This document shows, one piece after another, positions 28,539 through 37,045 of a stretch of DNA of 64,000 nucleotides; the stretch's first letter is position 1, and every line of letters begins with the position of its first letter. A program made the translations under genes and the position numbers. This stretch comes from Streptomyces sp. HSG2 (GTDB taxonomy: Bacteria; Actinomycetota; Actinomycetes; Streptomycetales; Streptomycetaceae). The DNA is taken from assembly GCF_016598575.1 (NCBI RefSeq), contig NZ_CP066801.1, positions 2,604,001-2,668,000 on the forward strand, read 5' to 3'. Under the pieces are notes generated by a model. That model made no database searches. It was not told where the DNA came from and saw only the letters and a program-made list of their open reading frames with translations.

Positions 28539-29432
28539 ATGCGTTTGAGCACGGTGATCCTCCCCATCCACCGGTGGAGCGAGGGACAGAAGATCTGGCG
28601 GCGGGCGGAAGACCTCGGGTTCCACGCCGCGTACACCTACGACCACCTGTCGTGGCGGTCGTTCCGGGACGGACCCTGGTTCGGGGCGCTCCCCACGCTC
28701 ACGGCCGCGGCGTCGGTCACGGAGGACATCCGCCTCGGCACTCTCGTCACCTCGCCGAACTTCAGGCACCCGGTGACGCTCGCCAAGGAACTGATCTCGC
28801 TGGACGACATCTCCGGCGGACGCCTCACCCTCGGTATCGGTGCCGGGGGCAACGGCTTCGACGCGACGGCGCTGGGCCAGGACGCGTGGACGCCCAGGGA
28901 GCGGGCGGACCGGTTCGCGGAGTTCGTTCCGTTGCTCGACCGCCTGCTCACCGAGGGCGCGGTCTCGCAGCGGGGCGACTTCTACGCCGCGGAGGAGGCC
29001 CGGAACCTGCCCGGCTGTGTGCAGCGGCCCCGGCTGCCGTTCGCGGTCGCGGCGACCGGCCCCCGTGGTCTGAGGCTGGCCGCCCGCCACGGACAGGGGT
29101 GGGTGACGACGGGCGACCCGAAGTTGTCCGAGACGGGCACCCCGGAGGAGTCGGCGGACGCCTTGCGCGGCCAGATCGAGAAGCTCGGAAAGGCCTGTGC
29201 CGACGCCGGCCGCGACGCTGCGGAGCTCGACAAGATCCTGCTCCACGGCTTCACCCCCGAGCGGAACGGGCCGCTGCGGTCCGTCGACGCCTTCGTCGAC
29301 TTCGCCGGTCGCCACCGAGAGATCGGATTCACCGAGATCGTGGTCCACTGGCCGATCCCCGACTCCGTCTTCGCCGCCGACCAGGCGGTCTTCGAGCGGA
29401 TCGCCACCGACGCTCCGCGACAACTCGGCTGA
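28539..29432 (+). CDS. LLM-class flavin-dependent oxidoreductase
   Basis: A bacterial-luciferase-like monooxygenase/reductase of 297 residues, TIM-barrel fold, using FMN or F420. Recognisable stretches: TYDHLSWRSFRDGPWFGALPTL, RLGTLVTSPNFRHPVTLAKELISLDDISGGRLTLGIGAGGN and the RADRFAEFVPLLDRLL helix. These are typical of the F420/FMN-dependent class, but cofactor and substrate cannot be told from sequence. The ATG at 28539 follows a short CGGGG site; the upstream in-frame sequence is low-complexity. It is divergent from the HAD gene, with a 269-base gap. Confidence 0.88.
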   Translation: MRLSTVILPIHRWSEGQKIWRRAEDLGFHAAYTYDHLSWRSFRDGPWFGALPTLTAAASVTEDIRLGTLVTSPNFRHPVTLAKELISLDDISGGRLTLGIGAGGNGFDATALGQDAWTPRERADRFAEFVPLLDRLLTEGAVSQRGDFYAAEEARNLPGCVQRPRLPFAVAATGPRGLRLAARHGQGWVTTGDPKLSETGTPEESADALRGQIEKLGKACADAGRDAAELDKILLHGFTPERNGPLRSVDAFVDFAGRHREIGFTEIVVHWPIPDSVFAADQAVFERIATDAPRQLG

Positions 29433-29902
29433 CCATCGCGTGGCCGCCCCTCCGCGAGGGCGGTACCGCCGCCGGCACCGGAAGGGGCGGTCGTCGGCGG
29501 ACGTCGTGCGCGCCCCGAGGTCGTGGCGTCGGTCGCCGACGGGGGCCGGCCCTCGGCCCCGTGGCGATGCCTCGGGGCGACGGCGGCCGGACGCGGACGC
29601 GTCCTGCTCGCGCGGATGTCCGGACGTCTCGGGCCTCCGGTCGCCCGGACGTGGCGCGGGACCGGGCCCGGGCTGCCGCGTCGGCGTGGCGAACAGGGTC
29701 GACGGTGCGGCGTCCGAACGTCGGGTTCCGGCGTCCGTCCGGTCGCTTTCGGTCGCTTGAACGGGTGGCGATGGCGGCGCACGGCGGCGAGCGACCCGCC
29801 CACGGCTCCGCGGATGTCACGGTGAGGCGGTCGCCGCGCAGCCGCGGCCCGTGTGCGCGAGGCACTCGGCGACATCCGACCTCACAGAAGAACGGAGCTC
29901 CC
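29433..29902. other. 470-bp gap before the NHL-repeat gene
   Basis: GC-rich sequence with only Arg/Pro-rich noise frames; I see no supported gene. An imperfect direct repeat (GTCGCTTTCGGTCGCTT, 29742-29758) and the ribosome site of the downstream gene (GGAG at 29894) are the only distinct features. Confidence 0.6.
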
Positions 29903-31906
29903 GTGCGCCGTCGCCGAGCCGCTCTGCTCACCGCCGTCCTCGCCTCTCTGGTGACCGGCGCCGCCTATCCACGTGGCTCCGACGGCCCGCCGCCCTCCGC
30001 GACGACGTCGGACCAGCGTGGTGTGGTGCGCGGCGCCGCGGGCCCGATCAGCGGAGCCCGGGTGACGCTGTGGCGCGCCGGGGACGACTCCCGCTCCGGA
30101 GCGAGGGAGTTGGCGCGCACCCGCAGCGACTCCCGCGGCCGGTTCAGGATCGACCACCGGGTCTTGAAGGACCCCGACGACGCCGTGTTGTACCTCACCG
30201 CGGACGCCTCGCAGGCCGGACGGCGTGCGGCGGGGCGCACCCGGCCCGTCCGGTTGGTCGCCGTGCTGAGTGGTGGGCGCCACCGGCCGCGGGTGGTGCT
30301 CAACGAGCGCACCACCGTCGCGGCGGGCTACGCCTTGGCCCAGTTCACCCGGGGAGGAGAGGTGGCGGGCCGTGACCCGGGGTTGCGGAACGCCGCTGCC
30401 GTCGCCCACAACCTTGCCGACGTCCGTGACGGAGGGGTGGCCCGCACGCTCGCCGACGCTCCGAACGGCGACGAGACGTCCACGCTGCGGGCCTTCAACA
30501 CGTTGGCGGACATCCTCTCCGCCTGCACGGCGGGGGGTCGATGCGCGCGCCTTCTCGAACTGGCCGCCAGGCCCGGATCCCCCGTGCCCCGGGAGACCTT
30601 CCAGGCTGTCGCGGACATCGCCGCGCTGCCCGGAAACAACGTCGCCGAACTCTACGCGCTGGCCGACGGGAGGAGGACGTACCGCCCCCGCCTGGGCCGG
30701 GCGCCCGACGCCTGGACGCTCGCGTTGCGCTACGTGGGCAACGGGCACGAGCTGGACGGGCCGGGCAACGTCGCGTTCGACGCGCGGGGCACCGCGTGGA
30801 TCGGCAACAACTACGTGTTCGACGACGACCCGCGGAACTCGGTCTGTGGGTCGCGTGTCCTGTCCCGGCTGACCCCGACGGGCCGGGCGGTTCCGGGAGC
30901 CCCCTACCGGGGCGGTGGGCTGTACGGGGTCGGGTTCGGGACGGCCATCGATCCCCGGGGCCGGGTCTGGGCGACCAATTTCGGCTTCCAGGGGGCCGGT
31001 TGTCCGATCGATGCCGAGCGCTTCTACCGCAGCGTCTCGGAGTTCGGCCCCGGTGGTCGACCGCTCTCCCCGCCCCTGGGTTGGCGGCAGGGGAAGATCG
31101 TCCAGCCGCAGGGTGTCCTGTCGGACCCGGACGGCAACGTGTGGATCGCCAACTGTGGTGGCAGGAGCGTCACGCGGATCCCCCAGGGGAACGCGCGCCG
31201 GGCACGGAACATCGCGCCCGGCGGCGATCGGCTGGTCAAGCCGTTCGGCGTGGCGGTGGACCCGCGCGGACGCGCCTGGGTGAGCGGCAACGGGAGCGAC
31301 AGCGTCATGGTGCTGTCCGCGCGGGGCAAGCCGCTGCGTTCGGTCACGGGGGGTGGGATCAAGCGGCCCATGGGCGTCGCCTCGGACAGTCGGGGCAACG
31401 TCTGGGTGGCCAACAGCGGCGCCGTGGTGGCGCCCTGCGAGGGGACCACGCCCGCCATGGTCGCGGAGGCCGTCGTCGACATCGAGACGCGGCACGTGGA
31501 CGCCTCCGTGACCATGGTGCGTCCCGACGGCTCCACCCCCGCTCGGCCGTTCGTCAACGACGGCCTCTTCCTCCCCTGGGGCGTGGCCGTCGACGGTGAG
31601 GACACCGTCTGGGTGGCGAACTTCGGCGGGCACCGGCTGGCCAACCTCTGCGGGGTTCGCGAGTCCGCCTGTCCGCCGGGGCTCCGAACCGGGGATCCGA
31701 TCTCTCCGTCGGACACCGGATACACCAGTGACGGCCTGGAGCGCAACACCGCGGTACAGATCGACCCCTCCGGCAACGTCTGGCTCGCCAACAACTGGCG
31801 TGACGTCCCGGTACAGACCAACCCGGGGGGCCACGAGATGGTCGTGTTCGTGGGGCTCGCGGCTCCGGTCCGCACACCACTCCTCGGTCCGCCGCGGCCC
31901 CTGTGA
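29903..31906 (+). CDS. Secreted NHL/beta-propeller repeat protein
   Basis: Function unknown. The 667-residue product starts with a signal peptide (VRRRRAALLTAVLASLVTGAA), followed by a carboxypeptidase-regulatory-like domain (residues about 35-110). A C-terminal beta-propeller is built from NHL/SMP-30-like repeats with the recurrent pattern D-x-x-G-x-x-W-(I/V)-A/G-N (for example GTAWIGNNYVF, GNVWIANCGG, GRAWVSGNGSD, GNVWVANSGA, DTVWVANFGG, GNVWLANNW). That makes it an extracellular protein likely to bind ligand or protein. GTG start with GGAG five bases upstream. Confidence 0.86.
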   Translation: MRRRRAALLTAVLASLVTGAAYPRGSDGPPPSATTSDQRGVVRGAAGPISGARVTLWRAGDDSRSGARELARTRSDSRGRFRIDHRVLKDPDDAVLYLTADASQAGRRAAGRTRPVRLVAVLSGGRHRPRVVLNERTTVAAGYALAQFTRGGEVAGRDPGLRNAAAVAHNLADVRDGGVARTLADAPNGDETSTLRAFNTLADILSACTAGGRCARLLELAARPGSPVPRETFQAVADIAALPGNNVAELYALADGRRTYRPRLGRAPDAWTLALRYVGNGHELDGPGNVAFDARGTAWIGNNYVFDDDPRNSVCGSRVLSRLTPTGRAVPGAPYRGGGLYGVGFGTAIDPRGRVWATNFGFQGAGCPIDAERFYRSVSEFGPGGRPLSPPLGWRQGKIVQPQGVLSDPDGNVWIANCGGRSVTRIPQGNARRARNIAPGGDRLVKPFGVAVDPRGRAWVSGNGSDSVMVLSARGKPLRSVTGGGIKRPMGVASDSRGNVWVANSGAVVAPCEGTTPAMVAEAVVDIETRHVDASVTMVRPDGSTPARPFVNDGLFLPWGVAVDGEDTVWVANFGGHRLANLCGVRESACPPGLRTGDPISPSDTGYTSDGLERNTAVQIDPSGNVWLANNWRDVPVQTNPGGHEMVVFVGLAAPVRTPLLGPPRPL

Positions 31907-32006
31907 CCCGCCGGTCTCGGTGACCTGGCCCCGGGGCCCCGCCGAGCTCCGGGTGCGTTCCGCGGCGGAGCGGCGCCGCCCCTCGGGGCGGCCACGCGCG
32001 CGCTGA

Positions 32007-32075
32007 CGGACCGGCCGGTCCGACCCGACGGGCCGAGTCGGATCGACGGGCCGGCCGCGCGGGCGTCCCGCGCGG
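32007..32075. terminator. Tandem bidirectional terminator hairpins
   Basis: The perfect 16-bp palindrome CGGACCGGCCGGTCCG (32007-32022) is followed by CCGCGCGGG-CGT-CCCGCGCGG (32055-32075), between the convergent NHL-repeat and HAD genes. Confidence 0.75.
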
Positions 32076-32116
32076 CGGGGGTCGGAGGGCGGACCGGGCC
32101 AGGGTGGGGCCGGCGT

Positions 32117-32935
32117 TCAGCCCGACAGTCGCTCGAGGACCAGTGCCACGCCGTCCTCGTCGTTGGACGTCGTCACCTCGTCCGCGACCGAGCGCAGTTC
32201 GGCGTGCGCGTTGGCCATGGCCACCCCGCGCGCGGCCCAGGCGAGCATCGGCACGTCGTTGGGCATGTCGCCGAAGGCCAGGGCGTCCGCGGCGCGCAGA
32301 CCGAGCCTGCGGGCCGTCAGCGACAGCCCGGTGGCCTTGGACAGGCCCAGCGGCAGGAGCTCGACGATGCCCGCTCCCGACAGCGTCACGGCGACCAGGT
32401 CACCGGCGGTCCGGCGAGCCGCCTCGGCCAGTGCCTCGTCCGACAGGGTCGGATGCTGTATGTAGATCTTGTTCAGTGGGGCCGACCACAGCTCGGAGGC
32501 GTCCGTGAGCGGGGTGGCGGGGAGTCCTCCCACGACCTCGTACCCGGGCCCGACCAGGACCTCGCCGTCCAGTCCGTCGCGACCCGCCGCGAGGCACAGC
32601 GGGCCGGTCTCCGCCTCGATCTTGGCGAGCGCCACGCCGGCGAGCGAGCGGTCCAGGGTGACCGAGGTCAACAGCCTCCGCTCCCCCGCGTGGTACACCT
32701 GTGCTCCCTGACCGCACACGGCCAGCCCCCGGTAGCCGAGATCGTCGAGGACGTGCCTGGTCCACGGGACCTGTCGGCCGGTCACCACGACATGGGAGGC
32801 TCCTGCCCGGGTCGCCGCGTCCAGCGCGGCGCGCGTGCGCGGGGACACCGTGCCGTCTCCGCGCAGCAGCGTTCCGTCCAGGTCGGTCGCGATCAGCCGG
32901 TAGGGGAACCGCGCTCCCGGGTCGGTGTCCGTCAC
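32117..32935 (-). CDS. HAD-superfamily Cof-type phosphatase (second paralogue)
   Basis: 272-residue Cof-type HAD phosphatase with motif [18 protein letters not shown], motif II VVTGR, Lys of [11 protein letters not shown] and motif [16 protein letters not shown]. It shares long near-identical stretches with the gene at 27,403, so the two are close paralogues. The GTG start overlaps the serS stop by four bases (GTGA), so it is translationally coupled to serS. This coupling is interesting because a phosphatase beside an aminoacyl-tRNA synthetase has no obvious metabolic link. Confidence 0.88.
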   Translation of the reverse strand: MTDTDPGARFPYRLIATDLDGTLLRGDGTVSPRTRAALDAATRAGASHVVVTGRQVPWTRHVLDDLGYRGLAVCGQGAQVYHAGERRLLTSVTLDRSLAGVALAKIEAETGPLCLAAGRDGLDGEVLVGPGYEVVGGLPATPLTDASELWSAPLNKIYIQHPTLSDEALAEAARRTAGDLVAVTLSGAGIVELLPLGLSKATGLSLTARRLGLRAADALAFGDMPNDVPMLAWAARGVAMANAHAELRSVADEVTTSNDEDGVALVLERLSG

Positions 32936-34209
32936 CGGGACACCGGCTCCAGGGCCTCCCGACCGCCCAGGTAGGGGCGCAGCACCTCCGGCACGCGTAC
33001 GGAACCGTCCTCACGCTGGTGGTTCTCCAGGAGCGCCACGATCGTGCGGGGCACGGCGCAGAGCGTGCCGTTGAGGGTGGCCAGTGGACGCGCCTTCTTG
33101 TCCTCGCGCATCCGGATGGCCAGGCGGCGGGACTGGAACTCGGTGCAGTCCGAGGTGGAGGTCAGCTCGCGGTACTTGCCCTGCGTCGGGATCCACGCCT
33201 CGCAGTCGAACTTCCGCGAGGCGGAGGCTCCCAGGTCACCGGTGGCGACGTCGATCACCCGGAAGGGCAGCTCCAGCGAGTCCAGCCACTGCTTCTCCCA
33301 CTCCAGCAACCGCCGGTGCTCGGCCGCCGAGTCCTCCGGGGCGACGTACGAGAACATCTCGACCTTGTCGAACTGGTGGACCCGGAAGATGCCCCGGGTG
33401 TCCTTGCCGTGGGACCCGGCCTCGCGTCGGAAGCACGGCGAGAAGCCGGCGTAGCGCAGCGGCAGGCGCTCCTTCTCGATGATCTCGTCCATGTGGTACG
33501 CGGCGAGAGCCACCTCGGAGGTGCCGACCAGGTAGAGGTCGTCCTTGTCGAAGTGGTAGACGTCCTGAGCGGCCTGCCCGAGGAATCCGGTGCCGGCCAT
33601 CGACTGGGGGCGGACCAGGGCGGGGGTGAGCATGGGGGTGAAGCCTGCCGCGGTCGCCTGGGCCAGGGCGGCGTTGACCAGCGCCAGCTCCAGCAGGGCG
33701 CCCACTCCGGTCAGGAAGTAGAAGCGGGAGCCGGAGACCTTGGCACCGCGTTCCACGTCGATGGCGCCGAGGGACTGGCCCAGTTCGAGATGGTCGCGGG
33801 GTGTGAACCCCTCGGCGGCGAAGTCCCGCGGCGTTCCGTGGGTCTCCAGGGTGACGAAGTCGTCCTCGCCGCCCACGGGAACGTCCGGATGGACGAGGTT
33901 GCCGAGGCGCAGCAGCAGTTCCTGGGTCTCCGCGTCGGCGGCGTCCCGTGCGGCGTCCGCCGCCTTGACCTCGGCTGCCAGCGCGCTGGCCCGACCGAGG
34001 AGTTCGGCCTTCTCCTCCCCGGCCGCCTTTCCGATGAGTTTGCCCAGGCTCTTCTGCTCCACCCGGAGCTCGTCGAAGCGGACGCCGGACGACCTGCGCC
34101 GCTCGTCGGCGGAGAGGAGGGCGTCGACGATGGTGACGTCCTCGCCGCGGGCGCGCTGGGAGGCGCGCACTCGGTCGGGGTCCTCGCGGAGCAGTCGAAG
34201 GTCAATCAC
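32932..34209 (-). CDS. serS: Seryl-tRNA synthetase
   Basis: Class II aminoacyl-tRNA synthetase that charges tRNA-Ser. 425 residues. The N-terminal coiled-coil arm (residues about 25-110, [16 protein letters not shown] to [12 protein letters not shown]) binds the long variable arm of tRNA-Ser. Motif 1 is around [16 protein letters not shown], the serine-binding [10 protein letters not shown] follows, motif 2 is [25 protein letters not shown] and motif 3 is [18 protein letters not shown]. The GTG start at 34209 ([10 protein letters not shown]) matches the family start. A tRNA-Ser(UGA) gene lies elsewhere in this window. Confidence 0.98.
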   Translation of the reverse strand: MIDLRLLREDPDRVRASQRARGEDVTIVDALLSADERRRSSGVRFDELRVEQKSLGKLIGKAAGEEKAELLGRASALAAEVKAADAARDAADAETQELLLRLGNLVHPDVPVGGEDDFVTLETHGTPRDFAAEGFTPRDHLELGQSLGAIDVERGAKVSGSRFYFLTGVGALLELALVNAALAQATAAGFTPMLTPALVRPQSMAGTGFLGQAAQDVYHFDKDDLYLVGTSEVALAAYHMDEIIEKERLPLRYAGFSPCFRREAGSHGKDTRGIFRVHQFDKVEMFSYVAPEDSAAEHRRLLEWEKQWLDSLELPFRVIDVATGDLGASASRKFDCEAWIPTQGKYRELTSTSDCTEFQSRRLAIRMREDKKARPLATLNGTLCAVPRTIVALLENHQREDGSVRVPEVLRPYLGGREALEPVSR

Positions 34210-34421
34210 GTGCCCCAGGCTACCGGTGCGCGCGGTCGGATCTCGACCCCGTTCCGCCGACCCGGTGGGGGGCGAGCGGACCCGCGTCCACGAGGTCGGG
34301 CGCGCTCTGGTCGCCGGTGATCCCCTCGTGCGCCGGGGTGGTCGGCGTGACCGGAATTCCGCGTGCCGTGAGGCATTCCCCGGGCCGGACCTCCCCGGCC
34401 GAAGGTGACGTCGGGATAAAG

Positions 34422-34430
34422 TTATCCACA
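34422..34430 (+). promoter_or_regulatory. DnaA box TTATCCACA
   Basis: Perfect match to the high-affinity DnaA box. It forms a second small inverted repeat with GGATAA two bases to the left (34414-34419). Confidence 0.65.
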
Positions 34431-34498
34431 GCCTGTGTGGGAATCCGCGCACAATGGAATTGATCATTCCGGATGGCGGCGGAGTGGGCGATCTCCGT

Positions 34499-34530
34499 CG
34501 CCCGAACGCGGGAATGCCCGCATTCGGGCG
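34499..34530 (-). terminator. Strong hairpin downstream of pheA
   Basis: A 14-bp stem with one mismatch: CGCCCGAACGCGGG (34499-34512) against CCCGCATTCGGGCG (34517-34530), loop AATG. It could terminate the pheA transcript about 200 bases after its stop, or be a regulatory structure. Confidence 0.55.
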
Positions 34531-34675
34531 TAAACGGACGTACGTTGATGTGGTGCGAGGGTGCACGGATGGTGGAATCGCGCGTGAATCCGAGATCACG
34601 AGCGTTGTTCCGCAGGTGAGCGACGGTCCGAGCGGCCGGCTCGTGTCGACTTGTCCCCAGGAGGCGAGGGCTCCC

Positions 34676-34684
34676 TGTGGATAA
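34676..34684 (-). promoter_or_regulatory. DnaA box TTATCCACA (reverse orientation)
   Basis: TGTGGATAA on the plus strand, the exact reverse complement of the strong DnaA box; 246 bases from the first box and facing it. Confidence 0.65.
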
Positions 34685-34728
34685 CTTCCGCGAGTGAGGG
34701 CCCCAGGTGCGCGAGCCGGCCGGTCGGC

Positions 34729-35661
34729 TCAGAATCGCCCGTCCTGGCACCTCGCCACCCAGTCGGCCGCCGCCGCGAAAGCGGCGTCGGACGTGCCCGG
34801 TGAGGGTTCCGGAGCGTCGATCGGTCGGAGGTCGGCACGCGGATAGGAGCCCAGGAACCGAACCTCGCGGCAGATCCGCTTCAGGCCCGTCAGCGCGTCG
34901 GCCACCCGGCGGTCGTGGACGTGTCCCTCGGCGTCGACGCAGAAGCAGTAGTTTCCGATGCCCGCGCCCGTGGGCCGGGACTGGAGAAGCATCAGGTTCA
35001 CACCTCGCGTGGCGAACTCGCCCAGCAGATCGCGCAGCCCCCCCGGGTGGTCGTCGCGTTGCCACAGCACGATGGACGTCTTGTCGGAGCCCGTCGGTGC
35101 CGCGGGGCGGGCGGGTCGGCCCACCAGGACGAAGCGCGTCTGCGCGTTCTCGGCGTCGTGAATCCCCGTCTCCAGCGCCCGCAGGCCGTACCGGGCCGCC
35201 GCGAACTCGCCGGCGAAGGCGGCGTCGTACCGGCCCTCCTGCACCAGGCGAGCGCCGTCGGCGTTGGAGGCGGCGGACTCCCAGGCGGCGTCCGGCAGGT
35301 TGGCCCTGAGCCAGTTGCGGACCTGGGGCTGCGCCGCCGGGTGGGCGGTGACCGTCTTGATGTCCGAGAGCCGTGTACCCGGCCGGACGAGCAGGGCGAA
35401 GGTGATCGACAGCAGTACCTCGCGGTAGATCATCAGTGGTCGGCCCGCCACGAGTTCGTCGAGGGTGGCCGTGATACCGCCCTCCACCGAGTTCTCGATC
35501 GGCACGAACGCCGCCTCGGCCTCCCCGTCCCGCACGGCGTCCAAGGCCGAGCGCACCGAGATGTGAGGGACCAGCTCCCTGGTGGCGGCCTCTCGGAGAG
35601 CGCGCAAGGCGACCTCCGTGAAGGTGCCTTCGGGGCCGAGGTACGCGTAACTGGCTGGCAT
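34729..35661 (-). CDS. pheA: Prephenate dehydratase
   Basis: Converts prephenate to phenylpyruvate in phenylalanine synthesis, with feedback control by phenylalanine. 310 residues. The catalytic domain has YLGPEGTFTEVAL, PIENSVEGGITATLDEL and NAQTRFVLVG (the T-R-F motif). The C-terminal ACT domain reads HPGGLRDLLGEFATRGVNLMLLQSRPTGAGIGNYCFCVDAEGH. The ACT binding motif, ESRP in many relatives, is QSRP here. No fused chorismate mutase. ATG start at 35661, 77 bases from the DtpA-like gene that precedes it on the same strand... the gap is on its 5' side, so it may have its own promoter. Confidence 0.97.
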   Translation of the reverse strand: MPASYAYLGPEGTFTEVALRALREAATRELVPHISVRSALDAVRDGEAEAAFVPIENSVEGGITATLDELVAGRPLMIYREVLLSITFALLVRPGTRLSDIKTVTAHPAAQPQVRNWLRANLPDAAWESAASNADGARLVQEGRYDAAFAGEFAAARYGLRALETGIHDAENAQTRFVLVGRPARPAAPTGSDKTSIVLWQRDDHPGGLRDLLGEFATRGVNLMLLQSRPTGAGIGNYCFCVDAEGHVHDRRVADALTGLKRICREVRFLGSYPRADLRPIDAPEPSPGTSDAAFAAAADWVARCQDGRF

Positions 35662-35738
35662 GACCTCACCCTAGTGCCGCGCCGGGCGACGTTCACCTCG
35701 CCGCCGCCGGGCCGCTCCGTGCCGCGAGCCCTCGGCGG

Positions 35739-37040
35739 TCACCCCTCCAACAGCGCCTGTCCGACGTACTCCCCCGGCGACGCCCCGCCCGGCACCGCGA
35801 ACAGCGCGCCGGCCTCGTGGCGGATGTACTCCGACAACGCGTCCCCCCGGTCCAGCTTGCGCTGGACGGGGACGAACCCACGCAGTGGGTCCGCCTGCCA
35901 GCAGACGAACAGCAGTCCGGCGTCGGGGAGGCCGTCGGCGTCGTAGCCGTCGTGGTACGAGAAGGCGCGGCGGAGCATGGCGGCGCCGTCGTTCTGATCC
36001 GGACGCGTGATGCGGGCATGGGCGTTGACGGGCACGACCAGGTAGCCCGCCTCGTCGGTCTTCTCCAGGTCCATCTCGGTCGTCTCGTCGCCCCCGGTCA
36101 ACGGAGCCCCGTCGGCCTTGCGTCGTCCGATCACGTCCTCTTGGGCGGAGAGCGACAGTTTCTCCCAGTCGTCGAGGAGCATGCGGATACGACGGACGAC
36201 GGCGTAGGAACCGTTGGCCATCCACGCCGCGTCCTGTCCGCCGGAGGCGGGCACGAAGACGCGTTCGTCGAAGTCCGTCTCCTCGGGGCGAGGGTTGCGC
36301 GTGCCGTCGATCTGACCCATCAGATTGCGCGCGGTCATCGGACGGGCGGTGGCGCCCGGCGACCGGTTGAACCCGTTCATCTGCCATCGGAGGCGGGCCG
36401 CTTCGCCCGCGTCCCGCTGGATGGCGCGGAGCGCGTGGAAGGCCACCAGGGCGTCGTCGGAACCGATCTGGACCCAGAGGTGGCCGTCGCTCCGGCCCTT
36501 GTCGAGGCGGTCCGAGGAGAATTCGGGCAGCGGAACGAGCGCGGACGGCCTTCGTTCCTCCAGGCCGGTCCGAGTGAAGAAGTCGTGACCGAAGCCGAAT
36601 GTGACGGTGAGAGAGGACGGTCCGGCGTCCCTCGCGACTCCGGTGTCGTCCGATCCGGCCGTGTCGCCCGACATCAACAGCCTGGCCGTTTCCGACCATC
36701 GCCGCAGCAATGCCGCCGCCTCGGTGCGGCCGGCGCCCGCCACCAGGTCGAACGCGACAAGGTGGCCACACGCCTGAGCCGGTTCGATGATGCCGGGCTG
36801 ATGTTTCCCGTGAAACATCGCCCGCCTCGCCCCGAGCGAGGAGAGTGGCTCGACGTCCGACGACGCGAGCGCCTGGCCGGTGGCCGCTCCGGCGGCGGCG
36901 AACGCGAGGCCGGTGGCCCCGGCGGTGCCGAACAGTCGGCGTCGCGAGATGCCCGGTGGGTCCGGCGGCGACGAATCCCCGGTGGCGGGGCCGGGGGGCT
37001 CGGCGGCGGCGCGAGCCCGAGGGAAAGACTGGTCAGCCAT
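35739..37040 (-). CDS. dtpA: Tat-exported DyP-type peroxidase (DtpA/EfeB-like)
   Basis: Haem peroxidase of the dye-decolorising (DyP) family, exported folded through the Tat pathway. 433 residues. The twin-Arg signal reads SRRRLFGTAGATG at 32-44, with a hydrophobic run and an Ala-rich cleavage region near 60. The DyP signature GQIDG is at 242-246, with catalytic Asp at 245, and the proximal haem His is H341 in NAHARITRPDQNDG. In S. lividans the DtpA peroxidase lies in a similar copper-trafficking operon and is needed for maturation of the copper oxidase GlxA and for morphogenesis; this gene looks like its orthologue. It starts 5 bases after the CopC-CopD stop and has no clear ribosome site, implying translational coupling. 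Confidence 0.93.
   Translation of the reverse strand: MADQSFPRARAAAEPPGPATGDSSPPDPPGISRRRLFGTAGATGLAFAAAGAATGQALASSDVEPLSSLGARRAMFHGKHQPGIIEPAQACGHLVAFDLVAGAGRTEAAALLRRWSETARLLMSGDTAGSDDTGVARDAGPSSLTVTFGFGHDFFTRTGLEERRPSALVPLPEFSSDRLDKGRSDGHLWVQIGSDDALVAFHALRAIQRDAGEAARLRWQMNGFNRSPGATARPMTARNLMGQIDGTRNPRPEETDFDERVFVPASGGQDAAWMANGSYAVVRRIRMLLDDWEKLSLSAQEDVIGRRKADGAPLTGGDETTEMDLEKTDEAGYLVVPVNAHARITRPDQNDGAAMLRRAFSYHDGYDADGLPDAGLLFVCWQADPLRGFVPVQRKLDRGDALSEYIRHEAGALFAVPGGASPGEYVGQALLEG
36803..36816. other. parS-like site GTTTCCCGTGAAAC inside the peroxidase gene
   Basis: One mismatch (sixth base C for A) from the parS consensus. It lies in coding sequence for Met-Phe-His-Gly-Lys-His near residue 75 of the peroxidase. 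The nearby cydDC copy also encodes part of a Phe-His-Val-Lys stretch. Confidence 0.5.
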
Positions 37041-37045
37041 GTCGG

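Larger units (their letters stand above)
34210..34728. promoter_or_regulatory. serS-pheA intergenic region with DnaA boxes and a strong hairpin
   Basis: A 519-base gap between two minus-strand genes, less GC-rich than its surroundings. It contains two perfect DnaA boxes, a near-box TTGTCCCCA (34651-34659), an AT-richer patch (34414-34470) and a strong hairpin at 34499-34530. No gene is supported. It must also hold the serS promoter. Confidence 0.7.

Noticed and set aside
27947..29902. N-terminal half of the long 1,319-residue frame before the NHL gene
   Set aside because: Arg/Pro-rich shadow across the HAD and LLM genes; the real start is GTG 29903 with a signal peptide.
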